Assembly (NCBI RefSeq): GCF_022385335.1
Contig: NZ_CP092431.1
Span: 2,604,001 to 2,668,000 of the forward strand
DNA length: 64,000 bases
Origin: Streptomyces deccanensis
GTDB lineage: Bacteria; Actinomycetota; Actinomycetes; Streptomycetales; Streptomycetaceae
Direction of reading: 5' to 3'
Shown piece by piece: positions 59,033 to 64,000 of this stretch; the first letter of the stretch is position 1; the number at the start of each line of letters is the position of its first letter. A program made the position numbers and the translations under genes. The notes beneath the pieces are model-generated. The model was given only the letters and a program-made list of their open reading frames with translations, was not told where the DNA came from and did not search any database.

Positions 59033-60025
59033 GTGGCGAACGGCGGACCTGTCGAGCACGGCTACCCGCATCTGGACACCGTGCGGGCGTCGATCACCGC
59101 GCTGTACAAGCGGCTCTCGTACGACACGATCCAGACCTTCGCCACCAGTGTGGCCCCCGTGGACGTGGCGTTCTGCGACACCGACGATCTGTATCTGGGG
59201 GCGCAGCGGGTGGCGCGGGAGCTGGTGCGGCACTATCGGTTGCCGGACGCGCGGATGATCGTCTCGTTCCGGGAGATGACGCACGCGGCGCATGTGGAGC
59301 TGGCGGCGGGGCCGGAGTACTTCGTCGAGCTCAACGACCGTTTCCGCAGGCATCGGCGGGACATCGGGGCGGCCCTCGCGCACGAGGTGATGCACGTCTA
59401 TCTGCACCGGCTGGGGCTGTCGTTTCCCGGTACGCGGGAGAACGAGATCCTGACGGACACGGCGGCGACGTATCTGGGGGCGGGGTGGCTGCTGCTGGAC
59501 GCGTACCGGGAGGACGCCGCGTCGTCGCAGAAGCTGGGGTATCTGACGCCGGAGGAGTTCGGGTACGTGCTGGCCAAGCGGGCGCAGGTGTTCGGTGAGG
59601 ATCCGTCGGTGTGGTTCACCAGTGCGCAGGCGTATTCCGCGTTCGCGGAGGGGCGGGTGCGGGCGCGGAGCGACGAGCGGCAGCCGCCGCTGACGGCGGC
59701 GGGGTGGGTGGGGCGGCGGCGGTATGTGCGGGATCGGCGCCATGCGTCGTCCCTGCGGTCGGCTGGGGCGGGGGGTGCGGGGGCGGGGGGTACTGAGGCC
59801 GGGGGTACGGGGGCCGGGGGTACGGGGGCCGGGGGTACGGGGGCCGGGGGTGCGGGGGCCGGGGGTGCGGGGGTCTCGTATGCGTTCACGCCGGAGGGGC
59901 GGGGGGTGGCGTTGCGGGTGTCGTTTCCCTGTCCGACGTGTCAGCAGCGGATTCGGGTGCCGGTGCGGGGGCGGGTGCGGGCTCGGTGTGGGTTGTGTCG
60001 GACGGTGTTGGAGTGTGACACGTAG
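59033..60025 (+). CDS. HExxH metallopeptidase-like protein with Gly-rich repeat linker and zinc ribbon
   Basis: A 330-residue protein of unknown family. Residues 116-128 read AHEVMHVYLHRLG, a classical HExxH zinc site (His117, Glu118, His121), and ENEILTDTAATYLG at 136-149 offers Glu138 or Asp142 as third ligand, typical of zincins. Residues from about 243 to 280 are a Gly/Ala/Thr linker made of GTGAG pentads coded by a 15-bp tandem repeat. The C-terminus has CPTC and CGLC pairs that should form a zinc ribbon. No signal or membrane helix, so it is probably cytoplasmic. GTG at 59033 follows GGGGG. Confidence 0.75.
   Translation: MANGGPVEHGYPHLDTVRASITALYKRLSYDTIQTFATSVAPVDVAFCDTDDLYLGAQRVARELVRHYRLPDARMIVSFREMTHAAHVELAAGPEYFVELNDRFRRHRRDIGAALAHEVMHVYLHRLGLSFPGTRENEILTDTAATYLGAGWLLLDAYREDAASSQKLGYLTPEEFGYVLAKRAQVFGEDPSVWFTSAQAYSAFAEGRVRARSDERQPPLTAAGWVGRRRYVRDRRHASSLRSAGAGGAGAGGTEAGGTGAGGTGAGGTGAGGAGAGGAGVSYAFTPEGRGVALRVSFPCPTCQQRIRVPVRGRVRARCGLCRTVLECDT
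59763..59876 (+). repeat. 15-bp coding tandem repeat in the linker of the HExxH protein
   Basis: Units close to TACGGGGGCCGGGGG repeat about six to seven times, keeping frame and coding GTGAG or GAGAG pentapeptides. The array is probably variable in length between strains, giving a flexible linker of changing size. Confidence 0.8.
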
Positions 60026-60099
60026 GGGATGGGGGAGCTCGGTTCGCGTGAGGGGGTGGTGGGTGCGCGTGAGGGGCGGGTGCGGGTGGGTGGGGGCTT

Positions 60100-60123
60100 G
60101 TCGCGCAGTTCCCCGCGCCCCTG
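60100..60123 (+). repeat. Dispersed 3'-end repeat, copy between convergent genes
   Basis: GCGCAGTTCCCCGCGCCCCT with flanking GTC and TG is present between the ends of the HExxH-protein gene and the convergent SDR gene, 74 bp past the former and 16 bp before the latter's stop codon. Confidence 0.8.
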
Positions 60124-60139
60124 TGTGGTGGAGCCTCGG

Positions 60140-61072
60140 TCATGAGGTGCCGTATACCGGGGTCGGGGGGCGGGCCTCCGCCAGGAGCTTTCGAACGGTT
60201 TCGCCCGCCTCCTCTGGGGTGCGGCGGGCGTGTTTGTCGTCGGTCGGGCCCGGGTGCCAGCCCTCCATGACGGTGATGCGGCCCGCTTCCGTCTCGAAGA
60301 CGCGACCGGTGACGCCGTCGCTCGCGGGGGAGCCCAGCCACACCACCAAGGGGGAGACGTTCTCGGGGGCCATGGCGTCGAAGCCGGTGTCGGGGGCGGC
60401 CATGGTCTCGGCGAAGACCGTCTCGGTCATCCTGGTGCGGGCCGCTGGGGCGATGGCGTTGACCTGGACGCCGTAGCGGGCGAGTTCCGCGGCGGCGACG
60501 AGGGTGAGGCCCACGATGCCGGCCTTGGCGGCGCTGTAGTTGCCCTGGCCGAGTGAGCCCAGCAGGCCCGCGCCGCTGCTGGTGTTGACGATGCGCGCGG
60601 TGGGGGTGCGGCCCGCTTTGGTCTCGGCGCGCCAGTGGGCGGCCGCGTGTTTCAGGGGCAGGAAGTGGCCCTTGAGGTGGACGCGGAGGACAGCGTCGAA
60701 GTCGTCCTCGTCGAGGTTGACGAGCGTCCGGTCGCGCAGGAAGCCGGCGTTGTTGACGAGGGTGTCGAGGCGGCCGTAGGTGTCCAGGGCGGTGCGGATC
60801 AGGGAGGCGGCGCCGTCGGACGTGGCGATGTCACCGCCGTGTGCGACCGCTTCCCCTCCCTGGGCGCGGATCTCCTCGACGACCCGGGCGGCGGGGCTGT
60901 CGGGGTCGGGGGTGCCGTCGAGTCCGACGCCGAGGTCGTTGACGACCACGCGGGCGCCCTCGGCGGCGTACGCGAGCGCGTGCGCGCGCCCGAGGCCGCG
61001 GCCCGCGCCGGTCACGACAACCACGCGCCCTTCGCAGAGCCGCGCCGGGCGGTGCCGGTGTGTGCCGCTCAT
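60140..61072 (-). CDS. SDR oxidoreductase (Rv3548c-like, steroid-ring cluster)
   Basis: A 310-residue short-chain dehydrogenase. The cofactor site is VVVVTGAGRGLGRAHALAYA near residues 17-36, NNAG lies near 115 and the catalytic S/Y-x-x-x-K is in IVNTSSGAGLLG and GNYSAAKAG. The extended C-terminus and the GLDGTPDPDSPAARVVEEIR insertion match the subgroup of mycobacterial Rv3548c and multifunctional hydroxyacyl-CoA dehydrogenases. It overlaps the next SDR gene by ATGA and likely acts on a CoA ester in steroid breakdown. Substrate not shown. Confidence 0.85.
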   Translation of the reverse strand: MSGTHRHRPARLCEGRVVVVTGAGRGLGRAHALAYAAEGARVVVNDLGVGLDGTPDPDSPAARVVEEIRAQGGEAVAHGGDIATSDGAASLIRTALDTYGRLDTLVNNAGFLRDRTLVNLDEDDFDAVLRVHLKGHFLPLKHAAAHWRAETKAGRTPTARIVNTSSGAGLLGSLGQGNYSAAKAGIVGLTLVAAAELARYGVQVNAIAPAARTRMTETVFAETMAAPDTGFDAMAPENVSPLVVWLGSPASDGVTGRVFETEAGRITVMEGWHPGPTDDKHARRTPEEAGETVRKLLAEARPPTPVYGTS

Positions 61073-61821
61073 GGTGGTTCTCCTTCGTCGGTGTGGGCCG
61101 TCGCCGCGTCCAGGAAGGCGGGTCGTTCGCCGCCGCCGTGGACGAGGAGGGAGGCACCGGTGATGTAGGCGGCCGCGTCGGAGGCGAGGAATACCGCCGC
61201 GTCGCCGATGTCGGAGGGGGCGGCGAGGCGGCCCAGCGGGACGGTGCGGGCGACGGCGGCGACACCGGCGTCGTCGCCGTAGTGGAGGTGGGAGAGCTCG
61301 GTGCGGACCATGCCGAGGACGAGGGTGTTGACCCGGATCTCCGGGGCCCACTCCACGGCCATGGAGCGGGCGAGGTGTTCCAGGCCCGCCTTGGCGGCGC
61401 CGTAGGCGGCCGAGCCGGGTGAGGGGCGGCTGCCGCTGACGCTGCCGATCATCACGATCGCGCCCCGGGTCCGGCGCAGATGCGCGTGGGCGGCGAGGGA
61501 GACGGTCAGCGGGGCGGTGAGGTTGAGTTCGAGCACGCGCGCGTGGCGGCGGGCGTCGGCCTCGGTGAGCGGGCGGTAGGGGGTGCCGCCGGCGTTGTTG
61601 ACGAGGACGTCCACGCGGGGCAGTTCGGCGAAGAAGCGGTGCGCCGCGTCGGGGTCGCGGACGTCCAGCGGTATGAACTCGGCGCCCTTGAGGGGAACTT
61701 CGGGCGGTCTGCGGGCGCAGGTCACGACGTCGGCGCCGGCTTCGGTGAACGCGCGGGCGATGCCGGCGCCGACGCCGCGCGTGCCGCCGGTGACGACGGC
61801 GACCTTTCCGTTGAGCCGCAT
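61069..61821 (-). CDS. SDR oxidoreductase (Rv3549c-like, steroid-ring cluster)
   Basis: A 250-residue classical SDR with VAVVTGGTRGVGAGIARAF (cofactor), DVLVNNAGGTPYRP, IGSVSG and the catalytic YGAAKAGL. It is first in a two-gene operon, transcribed away from the hydratase/CoA-transferase genes over a 66-bp divergent region. Gene order equals that of M. tuberculosis Rv3549c-Rv3548c, part of the KstR2 regulon. The ATG follows GGAAGGTAGC. Confidence 0.87.
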   Translation of the reverse strand: MRLNGKVAVVTGGTRGVGAGIARAFTEAGADVVTCARRPPEVPLKGAEFIPLDVRDPDAAHRFFAELPRVDVLVNNAGGTPYRPLTEADARRHARVLELNLTAPLTVSLAAHAHLRRTRGAIVMIGSVSGSRPSPGSAAYGAAKAGLEHLARSMAVEWAPEIRVNTLVLGMVRTELSHLHYGDDAGVAAVARTVPLGRLAAPSDIGDAAVFLASDAAAYITGASLLVHGGGERPAFLDAATAHTDEGEPP

Positions 61822-61848
61822 CCGCTGCTACCTTCCGCAGAAGAGACG

Positions 61849-61868
61849 CACCAAACAAACGTTAGGTG
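61849..61868. promoter_or_regulatory. Candidate TetR-type operator in the divergent region
   Basis: CACCAAACAAACGTTAGGTG consists of 8-bp half sites CACCAAAC and GTTAGGTG, matching as inverted repeats at 7 of 8 positions around AAAC. It lies centrally in the 66-bp gap between the SDR and hydratase genes, where both promoters must be. It suits a TetR-family repressor such as KstR2, though it does not match the published KstR2 consensus that I recall. Confidence 0.55.
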
Positions 61869-61887
61869 GAAGGTAGCTGATGCTCCG

Positions 61888-62760
61888 ATGAGTGTCTCCA
61901 CCTCGTCCCCGGAAAAGGGGATTTCCGTCGTCACGGTCGACTTCCCGCCGGTGAACGCGCTGCCGGTGCGCGGCTGGTTCGAGCTGGCGGAGGCCGTGCG
62001 CGGCGCGGGGCGCGATCCGGAGGTGCGGTGTGTCGTGCTGGGTGCGGAGGGGCGCGGGTTCAACGCCGGGGTGGACATCAAGGAGATCCAGGCGGTGGGG
62101 CAGAGCGCGTTGATCGGCGCCAACCACGGGTGCGCGGAGGCCTTCGCGGCGGTGTACGAGTGCGAGGTGCCGGTGGTCGCCGCCGTGCAGGGGTTCTGTC
62201 TGGGCGGTGGGATCGGGCTGGTGGGGAACGCGGACGCGATCGTGGCGAGCCAGGACGCGACCTTCGGGCTGCCGGAGCTGGACCGGGGCGCGCTGGGTGC
62301 GGCGACGCATCTGGCCCGGCTGGTGCCCCGGCATCTGATGCGCGCGCTGTACTACACCTCGCGTACGGCGACTGCCGCGGAGCTTCGCGCGCACGGCTCG
62401 GTGTGGCGGGTCGTACCGCGTGCCGAACTTCCCTCGGCCGCGCTGGAGTTGGCCCGGGAGATCGCCGCGAAGGACGGCCGCCTGCTGCGCCTGGCCAAGG
62501 CCGCCATCAACGGCATCGACCCCGTCGACGTCCGCCGCAGCTACCGCTTCGAACAGGGCTTCACCTTCGAGGCGAACCTCAGCGGACTGGCGGACGAGAT
62601 CCGCGACCGGTTCGGGACGGCGGGAGGGACTGGGACTGCGGGTAAGGCCGGGACGGCCGGCGCGGCCAAGGCACGCCCGCCGACCGAGCGGCGGGGCGCG
62701 GCAGAGGGAAGGGGCTCGGTGGAGGGAAGCGGCGCGGTGGAGGGGGACCCGGGTGAGTGA
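61888..62760 (+). CDS. Enoyl-CoA hydratase family protein (EchA20-like)
   Basis: A 290-residue crotonase-fold protein. The two oxyanion-hole segments are EGRGFNAGVDIKE and QGFCLGGGIGLVGNAD. Length and position before IpdA correspond to EchA20 (Rv3550), which hydrolyses a ring of 7a-methyl-1,5-dioxo-indane-4-carboxyl-CoA in cholesterol and bile-acid degradation. The last 40 residues are low-complexity (Gly/Thr/Ala, then Glu/Gly) and look disordered. It overlaps the next gene by 8 bp. Confidence 0.87.
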   Translation: MSVSTSSPEKGISVVTVDFPPVNALPVRGWFELAEAVRGAGRDPEVRCVVLGAEGRGFNAGVDIKEIQAVGQSALIGANHGCAEAFAAVYECEVPVVAAVQGFCLGGGIGLVGNADAIVASQDATFGLPELDRGALGAATHLARLVPRHLMRALYYTSRTATAAELRAHGSVWRVVPRAELPSAALELAREIAAKDGRLLRLAKAAINGIDPVDVRRSYRFEQGFTFEANLSGLADEIRDRFGTAGGTGTAGKAGTAGAAKARPPTERRGAAEGRGSVEGSGAVEGDPGE

Positions 62761-63601
62761 CAAGACCATGACCGCCGATGAGGCCGCCTCGCGGCTGGTG
62801 GGTGGGATGACGGTCGGGATCGGCGGCTGGGGGTCGCGCCGGAAGCCGATGGCCCTGGTGAGGGCGGTGCTCCGGGCCGGGATCGGCGATCTCACCGTCG
62901 TCTCGTGCGGCGGTCCGGACGTCGGCATGCTCGCCGCCGCCGGACGGATCAGGAAACTGGTCGCCCCCTTCGCCACCCTGGACTCCATCCCCCTCGAACC
63001 CCATTTCCGCGCGGCGCGCGAGCGGGGCGCGTTCGAGCTGATGGAGGTGGACGAGGCGATGTTCCTGTGGGGCCTGCGGGCCGCCGCGTACCGGCTGCCC
63101 TTCCTGCCCGTGCGGGCGGGCATCGGTTCGGACGTGATGCGGGTCAACCCCGGCCTGCGGACGGTCACCTCGCCGTACGACGACGGCGAGACCTTCGTCG
63201 CCATGCCCGCCCTGCGCCTCGACGCCGCGTTCGTGCACGTCAACCGGGCCGACCGCCGGGGCAACGGCCAGTATCTGGGCCCGGACCCGTACTTCGACGA
63301 CCTGTTCTGCGAGGCGGCCGACACGGCGTACGTCTCCTGCGAACGGATCGTGGACACGGCCGAGTTGACGAAGGAGGCGGCTCCGCAGACGCTGCTGGTC
63401 GGCCGCCATGTGGTCACGGGTGTGATCGAGGCGCCGAACGGCGCGCACTTCACCTCCTGCGCCCCCGACCACGGCCGGGACGAGGCCTTCCAGAGGATGT
63501 ACGCGACCACGCCCTGGGAGGACTTCGCCGAGCGGTTCCTCTCCGGCGACGAGCCCGCCTACCAGTCGGCCGTACGGACCTGGCAGAAGGAGGGCTCGTG
63601 A
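62753..63601 (+). CDS. ipdA: CoA-transferase family subunit alpha (IpdA-like)
   Basis: A 282-residue class I CoA-transferase-type subunit. The opening TADEAASRLVGGMTVGIGG, SCGGPDVGMLAAAGRI and the NRADRRGNGQYLGPDPYFDD motif fit IpdA (Rv3551). With IpdB it forms the COCHEA-CoA ring hydrolase that opens the last steroid ring in actinobacteria; true CoA transfer is not its reaction. The GTG at 62753 follows GGAGGGGG. Overlaps the hydratase and ipdB genes, so all three are coupled. Confidence 0.88.
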   Translation: MSDKTMTADEAASRLVGGMTVGIGGWGSRRKPMALVRAVLRAGIGDLTVVSCGGPDVGMLAAAGRIRKLVAPFATLDSIPLEPHFRAARERGAFELMEVDEAMFLWGLRAAAYRLPFLPVRAGIGSDVMRVNPGLRTVTSPYDDGETFVAMPALRLDAAFVHVNRADRRGNGQYLGPDPYFDDLFCEAADTAYVSCERIVDTAELTKEAAPQTLLVGRHVVTGVIEAPNGAHFTSCAPDHGRDEAFQRMYATTPWEDFAERFLSGDEPAYQSAVRTWQKEGS

Positions 63602-64000
63602 ACGAGGGGCCGATGAGCGGAGCGACGCACGGAACGACGAGCGGAACGGCGAGTGGAGCGACGCGCGCCGAGTACTGCGTGATCGCCTGCGCCGAGGCCT
63701 GGCGCGGGGCCGGGGAGATCCTCGCCAGTCCGATGGGGCTGATCCCGTCGCTGGGCGCACGCCTCGCCAGGCGGACCTTCTCGCCGGACCTGCTGCTGAC
63801 CGACGGCGAGGCGCTGCTCGTCGACCTCGACGGCACCGTGGAGGGCTGGCTGCCCTACCGTCGGCATCTGGACCTGGTCACCGGCGGCCGGCGGCACGTG
63901 ATGATGGGCGCGAGCCAGATCGACCGGTACGGCAATCAGAACATCTCCTGCGTCGGCGACTGGGCGAGGCCGAGGCGGCAGTTGCTGGGGGTGCGGGGAG
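63598..64000 (+). CDS. ipdB: CoA-transferase family subunit beta (IpdB-like), cut by the window edge
   Basis: The first 134 codons only. After a 20-residue Thr/Ser/Gly-rich N-terminus, ATRAEYCVIACAEAWRGAGE and ASPMGLIPSLGARLARRTFS match IpdB (Rv3552), and EGWLPYRRHLDLVTGGRRHV with MMGASQIDRYGNQNISCVGD is the diagnostic core. The GTG start overlaps the ipdA stop (GTGA). The C-terminal half lies outside the window. Confidence 0.87.
   Translation, partial: MNEGPMSGATHGTTSGTASGATRAEYCVIACAEAWRGAGEILASPMGLIPSLGARLARRTFSPDLLLTDGEALLVDLDGTVEGWLPYRRHLDLVTGGRRHVMMGASQIDRYGNQNISCVGDWARPRRQLLGVRG

Noticed and set aside
61828..61876. Inverted repeat CTACCTTCC ... GGAAGGTAG as an operator
   Set aside because: Each arm contains GGAAGG at ribosome-binding distance from one of the two divergent start codons, so the symmetry is better explained by two similar Shine-Dalgarno sites.

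Overview
The window looks like a stretch of Streptomyces chromosome. The DNA is very GC-rich with GC-biased third codon positions, GTG and TTG starts are common, and many genes belong to families typical of streptomycetes (XRE/DUF5753 plus DUF397 plus HATPase cassettes, DUF574 methyltransferases, SPW_0924 and DUF6343-like miniproteins). Most of it is core chromosome: rpsA, coaE, polA, pyk, a complete branched-chain amino acid ABC transporter, pepN and a tRNA-Leu. I see no CRISPR array, insertion sequence, rRNA or large polyketide/NRPS cluster.

Layout. 0.1-3.8 kb: DUF574 methyltransferase, DUF397 protein, XRE regulator and, divergently, an anti-sigma-like ATPase with a small partner. 4.0-11.4 kb: ABC exporter, amidohydrolase, FUSC membrane protein and a phage-type DUF7873-like gene behind a 620-bp non-coding stretch. 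11.5-15.1 kb: RidA protein, then an NCS1 permease/racemase operon divergent from its probable GntR regulator across a perfect 16-bp palindrome. 15.1-15.8 kb: a repeat-filled gap dominated by a 16-bp tandem array. 15.8-25 kb: iminopeptidase, family 5 uracil-DNA glycosylase, S4 protein, DoxX protein, acyltransferase-like protein, TPR protein, coaE, PAC2 protein and rpsA with a clear promoter and terminator. 25-39 kb: methyltransferase, hrpB, DUF3068 protein with a 44-aa partner, a secreted lytic transglycosylase with a long structured leader, DUF4184 protein, polA, an FdhF/YdeP-type molybdoenzyme and a thioesterase.

39-52 kb: two small envelope proteins, the liv operon (binding protein, LivH, LivM, LivG, LivF) ending in a bidirectional terminator shared with an ANTAR response regulator, tRNA-Leu(CAA), a frameshifted HTH-LAGLIDADG gene, pyk, a SIMPL protein and a Tat-exported 5'-nucleotidase. 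52-58 kb: a two-gene siderophore-type module (PLP decarboxylase and N-hydroxylase) without its usual acyltransferase and synthetase, then pepN. 58-60 kb: response regulator, chorismate mutase and an unusual HExxH protein with a repeat-encoded linker and zinc ribbon. 60-64 kb: two SDR genes divergent from an enoyl-CoA hydratase and both subunits of an IpdAB-like CoA-transferase. This has the layout of the mycobacterial KstR2-controlled genes for late steroid-ring breakdown.

The best leads are the broken HTH-LAGLIDADG gene beside the tRNA, the steroid-ring module with a candidate TetR operator, the orphan decarboxylase/hydroxylase pair, the HExxH/zinc-ribbon protein, and a dispersed repeat that recurs only at 3' ends of genes. 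None of these is proven novel from sequence alone.
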